DNA of 64,000 nucleotides from Mesorhizobium sp. J8 (GCF_016591715.1 NZ_AP024109.1:3410001-3474000); one strand, 5' to 3'; positions 43,644 through 52,125 are shown, counted from the stretch's first letter. Notes: generated by a model not told the origin, from the sequence alone. Numbers and translations: made by a program.

Positions 43644-44624
43644 ATGGCAGGTGTTGAACAGATCACGGTGGAGGCCGGAGAGGCGGGCATGCGGCTCGAC
43701 CGCTGGTTCAAGGTCCATTATCCGGGCCTGGGCTTCGGCCACCTGCAGAAGCTGTTGCGCTCGGGCCAGATTCGCGTCGACGGCGGCCGGGTGAAGGCCG
43801 ACACGCGCGTCGAGCCAGGCCAGTCCGTCCGTGTCCCGCCGCTCGACGTCGACAAGAAGGGTGATGCGCCGCTCACCGGCCACTCGATCCGCAACCAGGG
43901 CGATGCCGACGTGCTCGCCAAGATGCTCCTGCACGAGGACCCGAAAGTCTTCGTCTTCAACAAGCCCGCCGGCCTTGCCGTGCAGGGCGGCTCCGGCGTC
44001 ACCCGCAACGTCGACGACATGCTGGAGGCCTGGCGCAACCAGAAGGGCGAGAAGCCGCGCCTCGTCCACCGGCTCGACCGCGACACCTCCGGCGTGCTGG
44101 TGGTGGCCCGCACCCGCCTTGCCGCGATGAAGCTTTCGGAAGCGTTCCGCGCGCGAGAGACCAAGAAGACCTACTGGGCGCTGGTCAAGGGCGTGCCTGC
44201 GAAGCGCGAGGACAAGATCTCGACCTGGCTGGTCAAGGAGGCGACGCCGGATGGCGACCGCGTGCGCATCGCCAAGCATGGCGAGAAGGGCGCCGATCAC
44301 GCCGTCTCCTATTACCGCGTGGTCGAGCAGGCGGCGCAGTCGCTGTCATGGCTAGAGATGGAGCCTTACACCGGCCGCACCCACCAGCTTCGCGTCCACG
44401 CCGCCCATATCGGCTGCCCGATCATCGGCGATCCCAAATATTTCGAGGCCGACACCAACTGGGAATTCCCGGGCGGCATCCAGAACCGTCTGCATCTCCA
44501 TGCCCGCCGTATCGTCATCCCGCATCCGGACCAGGGAGTGATCGACGTGACGGCGCCGATGCCGCCGCATATGCGCCAGAGCTGGAACCTGCTCGGTTTC
44601 GACGAGCAGAGCGCGGAGGACTGA
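43644..44624 (+). CDS. rluC: RluA-family pseudouridine synthase (RluC-like)
   Basis: This encodes 326 residues. The N-terminal S4 RNA-binding domain reads RLDRWFKVHYPGLGFGHLQK. The catalytic motif HRLDRDTSGVLVVAR (around 146-160) contains the nucleophilic aspartate. TGRTHQLRVHAAHIGCPIIG is the other family block. It isomerises uridines in 23S rRNA; RluC sites (955/2504/2580) are inferred. The next gene's ribosome site lies inside its last codons. Confidence 0.9.
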   Translation: MAGVEQITVEAGEAGMRLDRWFKVHYPGLGFGHLQKLLRSGQIRVDGGRVKADTRVEPGQSVRVPPLDVDKKGDAPLTGHSIRNQGDADVLAKMLLHEDPKVFVFNKPAGLAVQGGSGVTRNVDDMLEAWRNQKGEKPRLVHRLDRDTSGVLVVARTRLAAMKLSEAFRARETKKTYWALVKGVPAKREDKISTWLVKEATPDGDRVRIAKHGEKGADHAVSYYRVVEQAAQSLSWLEMEPYTGRTHQLRVHAAHIGCPIIGDPKYFEADTNWEFPGGIQNRLHLHARRIVIPHPDQGVIDVTAPMPPHMRQSWNLLGFDEQSAED

Positions 44625-44627
44625 GAT

Positions 44628-45545
44628 TTGACTGCTGCGCCCGTATTGGATCGCCGCGATGCGGTCGACATGGCGGCGGCGGCCATCATGGTCGGGCTGA
44701 CCTTCTCCTGGGGGCTGAACTACGTCGCCGCCAAGGTTTCCTATGCGGGCTACGACCCCGTCTTCGTTTCAATCGCCCGTTCGCTCATCGGCGGAGCCTG
44801 CGTGCTCGCCTGGTGCCGGCTGCGCGGCATCAAGCTGTTCGAAGCGGATGGAACGCTGGTCGCCGGCATCGTCGTCGGCGTGCTCTTCGGCGTCGAGTTC
44901 CTGTGCCTCTACATCGGGCTCGAATACACCACCGTTGCCCGCAACACGCTCCTGGTCAACACCATGCCCTTCTGGGTGCTGATCGGCGGCCATTTCCTGC
45001 TTGGCGAGCGCATCAACGCGCGCAAGCTCGGTGGGCTGGTTCTGGCCTTCTGCGGCCTTGCGGCGGTCTTCTCCGACGGCATCGTTGCCGGCGGTGATGC
45101 AACGCTGACCGGCGATCTGCTCAGCCTCGGCTCGGGCATTCTCTGGGCGGCGACCAGCATCGTCATCAAGCGATCGAAGCTGGTCGAGACGAGCGCGGAG
45201 AAGCTGCTGCTCTATCAACTGGCCGGCGCCGCATTTGTGGGCGCCCTGGTGATGCCTTTCGCCGGCCCGCCCATCCGCGCGGTGGCCGCCTTGCCGACGC
45301 TGGCGCTGCTGTTCCAGTCTTTCTATATCGTCGCCTTCACCTATGTGTTGTGGTTCTGGCTGCTCACGCGCTATCCGGCGGCAAGCCTGTCGAGCTTCGC
45401 CTTCCTGTCGCCGGTGTTCGGCGTCCTATGCGGCGCGGTGCTGCTGGGCGAGCCGCCGACGGTCAGGATAATCCTGGCGCTCGGCCTCATCGCGGCCGGG
45501 CTGATCATCGTCAACCGGCCGGCGCGCAGGCAGCCAGCACCATAG
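44628..45545 (+). CDS. EamA/DMT-family exporter
   Basis: This encodes 305 residues from TTG 44628. GGAGGA at 44615-44620, within the end of the preceding gene, fixes this start. About ten membrane spans form two EamA repeats: the first begins AAIMVGLTFSWGLNYVAAKV, the second SLGSGILWAATSIVIKRSKL. Drug/metabolite transporters of this type export amino acids or metabolites, or are of unknown substrate. It forms a likely operon with the pseudouridine synthase gene (3-bp gap). Confidence 0.87.
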   Translation: MTAAPVLDRRDAVDMAAAAIMVGLTFSWGLNYVAAKVSYAGYDPVFVSIARSLIGGACVLAWCRLRGIKLFEADGTLVAGIVVGVLFGVEFLCLYIGLEYTTVARNTLLVNTMPFWVLIGGHFLLGERINARKLGGLVLAFCGLAAVFSDGIVAGGDATLTGDLLSLGSGILWAATSIVIKRSKLVETSAEKLLLYQLAGAAFVGALVMPFAGPPIRAVAALPTLALLFQSFYIVAFTYVLWFWLLTRYPAASLSSFAFLSPVFGVLCGAVLLGEPPTVRIILALGLIAAGLIIVNRPARRQPAP

Positions 45546-45547
45546 CC

Positions 45548-45592
45548 GCAATTCCGAACGGAAAACCGCTACACACTTTTCCTGGAATTGCT
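45548..45592 (-). repeat. Dispersed palindromic element, family B, copy 2
   Basis: On the minus strand it reads GCAATTCCAGGAAAAGTGTG, TAGCGGTTTTCC, then GGAATTGC. It starts 3 bp after the exporter stop and abuts the AAGGAG (45595-45600) that serves the next gene. Copy 3 lies on the other side of that gene in the opposite orientation. Confidence 0.8.
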
Positions 45593-45606
45593 TTAAGGAG
45601 TTCGTC

Positions 45607-46398
45607 ATGCGCGACATCCTCGAAGACCTCGAAGCCGGAAAGCTGCTCTCCGATCCCGATCCGGTGCGGCGCGCCCAGATCCAAATGAAGACGCCGCTGC
45701 CGAAGCGTTTCTACAAGGCTGTCTCGGTGGCGCCCGTCGAGAACGGTTTCGCCGTTCATCTCGACGGCCGGCCGGTGCGCACGCCAGGCAAGGCCGTGAT
45801 GGTGCTGCCGACCGAAAAGGCCGCAGCGCTTGTGGCCGACGAGTTCAGCGCGCAGACCGAGGTCATCGATCCGGTGACGATGCCCGTCATGCGCCTCGTC
45901 AACACCGCCATCGACGGCGTCGCCTCCGACCCGCAGGCGGTGCTGGAGGATGTGCTGCGCTTCGCCTCGTCCGATCTCTTGTGTTACCGCGCCGATGGCC
46001 CGCAGGGACTGGTCGATCGCCAGAACAATCTCTGGGATCCGGTGCTGGACTGGGCGCGCAGCAGCCTCGGCGCGCGCTTCAACCTCGCCGAAGGTGTCAT
46101 CCATGTCGACCAGCCGCGCGAAGCGATCGCCATCCTCGGAGCGCATCTTGGCCAGCGCTCCGAGCCGATGCGGCTGGCCGCCATCCATGTCATGACGGCC
46201 CTGACCGGCTCGGCGCTGTTGGCTTTAGCCGTCGATTTCGGCGAGCTCGACGCCGAGGAAGCCTGGGCGGCGGCCCATGTCGACGAGGACTGGCAGATCG
46301 AGCATTGGGGCCAGGATGCCGAAGCGGTGGCGCGTCGCTCGGCCCGCAAGCGCGACATGATGGCGGCGGTCAGCCTGCTCGAGGCGCTGCAAGGCTAA
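45607..46398 (+). CDS. ATP12-family ATP synthase F1 assembly chaperone
   Basis: This encodes 263 residues. PLPKRFYKAVSVAPVENGF and DGRPVRTPGKAVMVLPTEKA are the signatures of the ATP12 family (COG5387). The mitochondrial member binds the F1 alpha subunit before assembly; alphaproteobacterial versions are thought to do the same. ATG 45607 follows AAGGAG. It is flanked on both sides by family B palindromes in opposite orientation. Confidence 0.9.
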   Translation: MRDILEDLEAGKLLSDPDPVRRAQIQMKTPLPKRFYKAVSVAPVENGFAVHLDGRPVRTPGKAVMVLPTEKAAALVADEFSAQTEVIDPVTMPVMRLVNTAIDGVASDPQAVLEDVLRFASSDLLCYRADGPQGLVDRQNNLWDPVLDWARSSLGARFNLAEGVIHVDQPREAIAILGAHLGQRSEPMRLAAIHVMTALTGSALLALAVDFGELDAEEAWAAAHVDEDWQIEHWGQDAEAVARRSARKRDMMAAVSLLEALQG

Positions 46399-46447
46399 GG
46401 CAATTCCAGGAAAACTGCGTAGCGGTTTTCCGTCCGGAATTGCGTAG
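46399..46447 (+). repeat. Dispersed palindromic element, family B, copy 3
   Basis: Reads GGCAATTCCAGGAAAACTGC, GTAGCGGTTTTCC, then CGGAATTGCGTAG. The arms GCAATTCC/GGAATTGC are perfect. It begins at the base after the ATP12 stop codon. Confidence 0.8.
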
Positions 46448-46674
46448 ACAAAGCCTGGAGTGGATCGGCAATCTCCGGACCCATGCCACTCCATGCGCCG
46501 CTTTCGCAGTGCACCTAATACCAAAGTCATAATCCCATCGTCGCGGTGCCTTTCGCCCGCCCTTTCTGTCATTTTTTTGCTTCGTTGGCTGCGTTTTGAG
46601 TCCGCGTTCGGAGGAGTACGGACGGTGGCGCGCAGCTGCCGAGGACAGATGGGATCTGACGGGAGGATATATAA

Positions 46675-48564
46675 ATGGCAATGGCATCGACCGCCGGCGG
46701 GACCAGCCGCGGCATGACGCGAGAGGAGAAGAAGGTCATCTTCGCCTCGTCGCTCGGCACCGTTTTCGAATGGTACGATTTCTACCTTTACGGCTCGCTG
46801 GCAGCCTTCATCGGCTCGACCTTCTTCAGTCCGGCGATCCCGGAAGCGACGCGCAACATCTTCGCGTTGCTGGCCTTTGCCGCTGGTTTCCTCGTGCGTC
46901 CGTTCGGCGCGCTCGTGTTCGGCCGCGTCGGCGATCTCGTCGGCCGCAAATACACCTTCCTCGTCACCATGACGATCATGGGTCTGTCGACCTTCCTGGT
47001 CGGCTTGCTGCCCGGCTATGCCAGTTGGGGCATTGCGGCGCCGGTGATCCTGATCGGGCTGCGCATGCTGCAGGGGCTGGCGCTCGGCGGCGAATATGGC
47101 GGCGCGGCGACCTATGTCGCCGAGCATGCGCCCGACGATCGCCGTGGTTACTACACGTCGTGGATCCAGACCACGGCGACGCTCGGCCTGTTCCTGTCGC
47201 TCGTTGTCATCCTGATCGTGCAGGCCTCGCTCAGCAAGGAAACCTATGCAAGCTGGGGCTGGCGCATTCCCTTCATCGTTTCCTTCCTGCTGCTCGCCGT
47301 TTCGGTCTGGATTCGGTTGTCGCTGTCTGAATCTCCGACCTTCCAGCGCATGAAGGACGAAGGCAAGGGCTCCAAAGCGCCGCTCTCGGAAGCCTTCGGC
47401 CAGTGGAAGAACGCCAAGATCGCGTTGCTGGCGCTGCTCGGCCTCACAGCCGGCCAGGCCGTGATCTGGTACAATGGACAGTTCTACGCCCTGTTCTTCC
47501 TGCAGAACGTGCTGAAGGTCGACGCATGGTCGGTCAACGTCATGATCGCTGTCGCACTTGCCATCGGCTCAATCTTCTTCGTCGTGTTCGGCTGGCTGTC
47601 GGACAAGATCGGCCGCAAGCCGATCATCATGGCCGGCCTTGCTTTGGGTATCGTGTGCACGTTCCCGCTGTTCAAGGCGCTCACCTGGGCCGCCAATCCG
47701 GCCCTGGCCACCGCGCAGCAGAACACCCGCGCGACAGTGACGGCGGCTCCCGGCGACTGCAAATTCCAGTTCAACCCGGTCGGCACGGCGAAGTTCACGA
47801 CCTCCTGCGATATCGCGACGTCGTTCCTCACGAAGAACTCGGTGCCCTATGACGTGGTGACCACCGCGGCCCCCGGCACGGCTGCCACGGTCAAGATCGG
47901 CAACGAGACGGTGGAATCCTATGACGCCGTTGCCGCCGGGGATCAGGCCAAGGCCAAGGAGGCGGCCTTCCAGAAGGCGGTGAACATGTCGCTGCAGGAC
48001 GGCGGCTACCCGCTGAAGCGCGCCGCGGCCAAGGTGGCGGACCAGAAGCTCGACGCCTTCATCGCGGCCAATCCGGAACTGAAGCTCGACGCCACGGCCA
48101 TTCGCGGCGGCGAGAAGGCGACGGTGAAGACCGATCAGGCGATCGCCGACAAGATCCTGACCAAGGACGAGGCAGCCGGCGCGCCGGAAGTCACCGTCTA
48201 CACCATCCCAGGCGGCGGCGCTTTCGCCATGACTGCCGATCCGGCGGCCATCAACTGGCCGCTCACGATCGGCATCCTGTTCATCCTGGTGCTGTTCGTC
48301 ACCATGGTCTATGGGCCGATCGCCGCCATCCTGGTCGAAATGTTCCCGACCCGCATCCGCTACACCGGCATGTCGCTGCCTTACCATATCGGCAATGGCT
48401 GGTTCGGCGGCCTGCTGCCGGCAACGGTGTTCGCGCTCAGCGCCTACAAGGGCGATATCTACTACGGTCTCTGGTACCCGGTGATCATCGCGGCGATGTC
48501 GCTCATCATCGGCATGATCTTCGTCAGGGATACGCTCGGCACCGATCTGCACGCCAAGGACTGA
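46675..48564 (+). CDS. MFS transporter, metabolite:H+ symporter family, with large insert
   Basis: This encodes 629 residues. It has MFS spans with the MHS-type motifs FEWYDFYLYGSLAAF, GRVGDLVGRKYTF and GLRMLQGLALGGEYGGAATY, and a second GWLSDKIGRKPII. After about residue 340 there is an insert of roughly 180 residues, rich in Ala, Lys and Thr, with two cysteines (GDCKF, SCDIA). It ends at INWPLTIGILFILV, where the membrane region resumes. Usual family members are about 430-550 residues long. Substrates are typically organic acids, betaines or shikimate-like compounds. A bidirectional terminator follows. Confidence 0.87.
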   Translation: MAMASTAGGTSRGMTREEKKVIFASSLGTVFEWYDFYLYGSLAAFIGSTFFSPAIPEATRNIFALLAFAAGFLVRPFGALVFGRVGDLVGRKYTFLVTMTIMGLSTFLVGLLPGYASWGIAAPVILIGLRMLQGLALGGEYGGAATYVAEHAPDDRRGYYTSWIQTTATLGLFLSLVVILIVQASLSKETYASWGWRIPFIVSFLLLAVSVWIRLSLSESPTFQRMKDEGKGSKAPLSEAFGQWKNAKIALLALLGLTAGQAVIWYNGQFYALFFLQNVLKVDAWSVNVMIAVALAIGSIFFVVFGWLSDKIGRKPIIMAGLALGIVCTFPLFKALTWAANPALATAQQNTRATVTAAPGDCKFQFNPVGTAKFTTSCDIATSFLTKNSVPYDVVTTAAPGTAATVKIGNETVESYDAVAAGDQAKAKEAAFQKAVNMSLQDGGYPLKRAAAKVADQKLDAFIAANPELKLDATAIRGGEKATVKTDQAIADKILTKDEAAGAPEVTVYTIPGGGAFAMTADPAAINWPLTIGILFILVLFVTMVYGPIAAILVEMFPTRIRYTGMSLPYHIGNGWFGGLLPATVFALSAYKGDIYYGLWYPVIIAAMSLIIGMIFVRDTLGTDLHAKD

Positions 48565-48577
48565 CGTTGGCTCAACA

Positions 48578-48611
48578 GAAAGCCCGGCGCGAGCGATCGC
48601 GCCGGGCTTTC
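48578..48611 (+). terminator. Bidirectional Rho-independent terminator
   Basis: A perfect 15-bp inverted repeat (48578-48592/48597-48611) with loop GCGA. The ends are GAAAG and CTTTC, giving A and T tracts on the two strands. It separates the MFS gene from the convergent small gene. Confidence 0.9.
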
Positions 48612-48634
48612 CGTTCCAGAACTCAGAGGAGCGA

Positions 48635-48829
48635 TCAGCCCTTGCGCTGCTCGTTCTCTTCCTCGATCGCCGCTTCGTGATACCAGCCGTCGAAGTCGGC
48701 CAACTCCCCGCGAAGCGTTGCAAGCTCTGCCGCGAATTTGGCCTTGGCGCCTAAATTTGAGGCAGACTTACGCGCTGCAAGCGGGAACATCAGAATTTTT
48801 GCCGACGGTCGTGAAGGCGTAACTTGCAT
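48635..48829 (-). CDS. Small protein of unknown function
   Basis: This encodes 64 residues from ATG 48829, chosen because AAGGAG lies 7 bases upstream on the minus strand. A longer frame reaches 48898 but has no ribosome site. No family is recognised. The N-terminal half is basic (SAKILMFPLAARKSASN) and the C-terminal half is acidic and helix-prone (EEENEQRKG). It is divergent from glnII, sharing the 310-bp upstream region, and convergent with the MFS gene. Confidence 0.6.
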   Translation of the reverse strand: MQVTPSRPSAKILMFPLAARKSASNLGAKAKFAAELATLRGELADFDGWYHEAAIEEENEQRKG

Positions 48830-48930
48830 TGTCGGTCTCCTTGTCTTTCCAGGAGCGTGTCGATTCAGCTTTCCCTCAAAATAGGTTCTGCGATTCATTT
48901 AGGCAATATGCCTATCAAAAGATCATTTTA

Positions 48931-48947
48931 TGCACATTATTTGAGCA
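48931..48947 (+). promoter_or_regulatory. NtrC-like binding site upstream of glnII
   Basis: TGCACATTATTTGAGCA fits the TGCAC-N7-GTGCA-type dyad with one weak position. Its centre is about 105 bp upstream of the -24 element, a normal enhancer distance. Confidence 0.5.
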
Positions 48948-49043
48948 ACACCATTTGCTGAACGATCGGAACGCATTGCTGAGGCGGCTCAGCAAAATCA
49001 AAGCGTTGATCTGGCCATTTTGCCGCAGCCCGCAAGACCGGAG

Positions 49044-49060
49044 TGGCATACGACTTGCAT
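49044..49060 (+). promoter_or_regulatory. Sigma-54 promoter of glnII
   Basis: TGGCATACGACTTGCAT has GG and GC separated by exactly 10 bp. The start of transcription would be near 49071, about 70 bp before ATG 49140. Confidence 0.8.
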
Positions 49061-49139
49061 TTTAACCATCGGCAGGCCGCCCCGATCGGCCATGCATCGA
49101 CGCCGCCATGGCGGCGTCCAAGCAACGAGAGGCACTGGA

Positions 49140-50180
49140 ATGACCAAATACAAGCTCGAGTATATCTGGCTCGACGGCTACACCCCGACCCCCAATCTGC
49201 GCGGCAAGACCCAGATCAAGGAGTTTGCCGAGTTCCCGACGCTCGAGCAGCTGCCGCTGTGGGGCTTCGACGGTTCCTCGACGAACCAGGCCGAGGGCCG
49301 CAGCTCGGACTGCGTGCTGAAGCCGGTGGCGGTTTACCCGGATCCGGCCCGCACCAACGGTGTTCTCGTGATGTGCGAAGTCATGATGCCCGATGGCGTC
49401 ACCCCGCATGTATCGAACAGCCGCGCGACCATTCTCGACGATGAGGATGCCTGGTTCGGCTTCGAGCAGGAATACTTCTTCTACAAGGACGGCCGCCCCC
49501 TCGGCTTCCCCGAGAGCGGTTATCCCGCACCGCAGGGTCCATATTACACCGGCGTCGGCTTCAAGAATGTCGGCGATATCGCGCGCCAGCTCGTCGAGGA
49601 GCATCTCGATCTCTGCCTAGCCGCCGGCATCAACCATGAAGGCATCAACGCCGAAGTGGCGAAGGGCCAGTGGGAATTCCAGATCTTCGGCAAGGGCTCC
49701 AGGAAGGCCGCCGACCAGATGTGGATGGCTCGCTACCTGCTGCTCCGCCTGACCGAGAAATACGGCATCGACATCGAGTTCCACTGCAAGCCACTCGGCG
49801 ACACCGACTGGAACGGTTCAGGCATGCACTGCAACTTCTCGACCAAATATATGCGTGAAGTCGGCGGCAAGGCCTATTTCGAGGCGCTGATGGCGCAGTT
49901 CGAGAAGAACCTGATGGATCATATCGCCGTCTACGGTCCGGACAACGACAAGCGCCTGACCGGCAAGCATGAGACCGCGCCGTGGAACAAGTTCTCCTAC
50001 GGCGTCGCCGATCGCGGCGCCTCGATCCGCGTGCCGCATTCCTTCGTCAAGAACGACTACAAGGGCTACCTGGAAGACCGTCGCCCGAACTCGCAGGGCG
50101 ACCCCTACCAGATCGCCTCGCAGGTCCTGAAGACGATCTCGCAGGTTCCGACCGACGCGAAGGTTTCGGCTGCTGCTTGA
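49140..50180 (+). CDS. glnII: Glutamine synthetase II (eukaryotic type)
   Basis: This encodes 346 residues from ATG 49140. It shows WGFDGSSTNQAEGRSSDCVL, the metal-binding FGFEQEYFF and GQWEFQIFGKGSRKAADQMW, the ammonium-site NGSGMHCNFSTKYMR, and a C terminus with DRGASIRVP. GSII is an octamer-type enzyme, not controlled by adenylylation, found in rhizobia and used under nitrogen limitation. It converts glutamate, ammonia and ATP to glutamine. The sigma-54 promoter fits NtrC control. A strong terminator follows. glnA and glnB of the GSI system lie 5 kb away. Confidence 0.96.
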   Translation: MTKYKLEYIWLDGYTPTPNLRGKTQIKEFAEFPTLEQLPLWGFDGSSTNQAEGRSSDCVLKPVAVYPDPARTNGVLVMCEVMMPDGVTPHVSNSRATILDDEDAWFGFEQEYFFYKDGRPLGFPESGYPAPQGPYYTGVGFKNVGDIARQLVEEHLDLCLAAGINHEGINAEVAKGQWEFQIFGKGSRKAADQMWMARYLLLRLTEKYGIDIEFHCKPLGDTDWNGSGMHCNFSTKYMREVGGKAYFEALMAQFEKNLMDHIAVYGPDNDKRLTGKHETAPWNKFSYGVADRGASIRVPHSFVKNDYKGYLEDRRPNSQGDPYQIASQVLKTISQVPTDAKVSAAA

Positions 50181-50234
50181 TTTTGTTCGGAGCCACAGGC
50201 TTGCGGGCCAGTGGCACGACGAGAACGATTAAAA

Positions 50235-50263
50235 GCCCCGGCAGGTCAACGCCGGGGTTTTTT
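50235..50263 (+). terminator. Rho-independent terminator of glnII
   Basis: Stem CCCCGGC/GCCGGGG (50236-50242/50251-50257) with an 8-nt loop and six T residues. Confidence 0.9.
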
Positions 50264-50302
50264 GCATGGCTATTGCCAGCGAGGGATCTCTGCCCGCCGC
50301 AG

Positions 50303-51469
50303 TCAGTCGGCGATGACGCCACGCGATTTCAGCGCCGCCACCACTTTGTCTCGCGGCAGGGCAGGGGTACGATTGCCGTCGCGGCCGACCATATCCTCAT
50401 TGGCGACCAGCGCGTTGAGCACGGCCTCCTCAGTCGCCTGCACCACGGCGGTGTAGAAATCGTCCATGCGGCCCCATGGAACGAAATCCATATGGCTGTA
50501 GCTCTTCTCTGTCGGAGCGCCCTTGGGGAAGCGACCGTTGAGGGCATCGGGGTTGGCTGTCGAAAAGGCGAGAAAAATATCGCCGGAGAAATGCGAGCCG
50601 GCGGTGCCGGTGCGCGCCAGCCCGAGCGGCACGCGACGGGCCAGCGCCTTGCACTGTCCAGGAAGCAGCGGCGCGTCGGTGGCGACGATGCCTATGCAGG
50701 AGCCGGCGCCGGTCGGCCCGCCGCTGAAATACGCCTCCATCGGATTGTCGGCGGCAAGCTCCTGCCCGAGCGGCACGCCGGCGATGCTGATCTCCTGGCG
50801 CGAGCCGAAATTGGCCTGCAGGAAGACGCCGACCGTGTAGGCGCGGTGGCCGTAGTCGACGATTCGCGAAGCACTACCGGAGCCGCCCTTGAAGGCGTAG
50901 CAGTTCATGCCGGTGCCGCCGCCGACCGATCCTTCCTCGATGCCGCCGCCGGCCGCGTTCTCGATCGCCTCGATCGCGTGGTCGACAGTGACGTGCGAGC
51001 CGTTGATGTCGTTCAGATAACCGTCCCAGGTTTCGGCCACCACCGGCAGCAGCCATTGGCTCGCCAACTGCGGCTTGTCGCGCGCCACCCAATCGATGAC
51101 GCCGCGATGGCAGGGGCCGACCGCGTGCGTGTTGGTGATCAGGATCGGCATCGAGAGGCTGCCGGCCTCCTCCAGCCATGAGGCGCCGGTCATCTCGCCA
51201 TTGCCGTTGAAGGAATGGTAGCCGGCAGCCAATGCCAATCCGACGCCGCCCCGGCCGAGCGGCAGTACCGCGGTGACGCCCGTGCGCACCGGCCCATGGC
51301 CCATGGTGAGCTTGCCGTCGCCTTTGATGAGCGTCGAATAGCCGACGAGCACGCCTTTGACATCGGTGATGGCATTTGCCGGGCCTGGCGTGCCGGGCAG
51401 GGGGATGCCGAGGCCGCGGGCGCGCGTCTTGCCGGCCGGCGTGGTGATTGAGCCTAGTCGTTGGTCCAT
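50303..51469 (-). CDS. P1-family aminopeptidase (DmpA/BapA-like N-terminal nucleophile hydrolase)
   Basis: This encodes 388 residues from ATG 51469 (MDQRLGSITTPAGKTRARGL). The frame runs open upstream to 51604, but that would overlap the regulator gene. The processing region reads EEGSVGGGTGMNCYAFKGG, then SGSASR; in DmpA-type enzymes self-cleavage before the serine here frees the active-site nucleophile. LPLGRGGVGLALAAGYHSFN and GTAGSHFSGDIFLAFSTANP are family blocks. Relatives cleave D-amino acid amides or beta-peptides. The start lies 31 bp after the TetR gene on the same strand. Confidence 0.88.
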   Translation of the reverse strand: MDQRLGSITTPAGKTRARGLGIPLPGTPGPANAITDVKGVLVGYSTLIKGDGKLTMGHGPVRTGVTAVLPLGRGGVGLALAAGYHSFNGNGEMTGASWLEEAGSLSMPILITNTHAVGPCHRGVIDWVARDKPQLASQWLLPVVAETWDGYLNDINGSHVTVDHAIEAIENAAGGGIEEGSVGGGTGMNCYAFKGGSGSASRIVDYGHRAYTVGVFLQANFGSRQEISIAGVPLGQELAADNPMEAYFSGGPTGAGSCIGIVATDAPLLPGQCKALARRVPLGLARTGTAGSHFSGDIFLAFSTANPDALNGRFPKGAPTEKSYSHMDFVPWGRMDDFYTAVVQATEEAVLNALVANEDMVGRDGNRTPALPRDKVVAALKSRGVIAD

Positions 51470-51500
51470 GCTGAGGGATGCTCCGTTGATGAGACCCGGC

Positions 51501-52103
51501 TCAGCCAAGGCTGCAGCCGGTCGCAAGTTCTGCATAGCTGGTGAGGATCGCCATCGCCGAGGCATGGTCGATGGCCGGCACGACGTTGACGAGGTGCAGG
51601 CCAAGGCCGTCCTCGAGGACGACGAGGCTGCGGGCGATGACCTCGCTGGCAGCGCTCAGCTTGAAGACGCCGGTGGCTGCGCCCGCTTCGAGGATCCCGA
51701 CATAGATCGCCACCTGGCGCTCGAAGAGTGTGATATGCCGGGCGGCATAGCTGGCGTCCGAGCGCGAATAGGCGCCGAGTTCCAGCAGAAGCCGGCAGAG
51801 CTGGTCGTCCGGATCGGTTGGTAGGCCGCTTTCCAGCATCGTCCTCAGCCGCACCCGTGGATCGGCGATCGAGGCGACCGCTGACGCGCGCTGGGTGCAG
51901 AAGCGTTCCACCGCCTTCTTTTGTACGTCGTCCAGAAGCTCCTTAAGGCCGGGATAGTAATAGAGCAGGGCGCTCGAACTCATGCCGGCCTCGTTGGCCA
52001 CGTCGCGCAAGGTGACACCCGCGAGGCCGCGTTTGGCGATCATCGATTCCGCCGCTGCGACCAGGGTAAGGCGGCGATCGGTCTGTGTCTTGGGTCTGCC
52101 CAT
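51501..52103 (-). CDS. TetR/AcrR-family transcriptional regulator
   Basis: This encodes 200 residues. The N-terminal helix-turn-helix is TLVAAAESMIAKRGLAGVTL, followed by RDVANEAGMSSSALLYYYPG. The C-terminal ligand domain is divergent, and its effector is unknown. It is divergent from the permease and probably controls both that gene and the peptidase behind it. A TGAAT-TTG-ATTCA dyad (52113-52125), 10 bp before its start, is a candidate operator. Confidence 0.9.
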   Translation of the reverse strand: MGRPKTQTDRRLTLVAAAESMIAKRGLAGVTLRDVANEAGMSSSALLYYYPGLKELLDDVQKKAVERFCTQRASAVASIADPRVRLRTMLESGLPTDPDDQLCRLLLELGAYSRSDASYAARHITLFERQVAIYVGILEAGAATGVFKLSAASEVIARSLVVLEDGLGLHLVNVVPAIDHASAMAILTSYAELATGCSLG

Positions 52104-52112
52104 TTCATTTCC

Positions 52113-52125
52113 TGAATTTGATTCA
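52113..52125. promoter_or_regulatory. Candidate TetR operator in the divergent gap
   Basis: TGAATTTGATTCA is a perfect 5-bp dyad with a 3-bp centre in the 144-bp region between the regulator and the permease. The rest of the gap is unusually AT-rich (52126-52240). Confidence 0.4.

Larger units (their letters stand above)
48830..49139 (+). promoter_or_regulatory. glnII control region
   Basis: Reading from left: a TAGGCA-ATA-TGCCTA palindrome (48900-48914); an NtrC-like 17-bp site TGCACA-TTATT-TGAGCA (48931-48947); a perfect TTGCTGAG-GCGG-CTCAGCAA palindrome (48976-48995); and a sigma-54 -24/-12 promoter (49044-49060). No other gene is seen. Confidence 0.6.

Noticed and set aside
50303..51604. 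Start of the P1 peptidase at 51604
   Set aside because: This would overlap the TetR gene by about 100 bp; the family N terminus fits ATG 51469.
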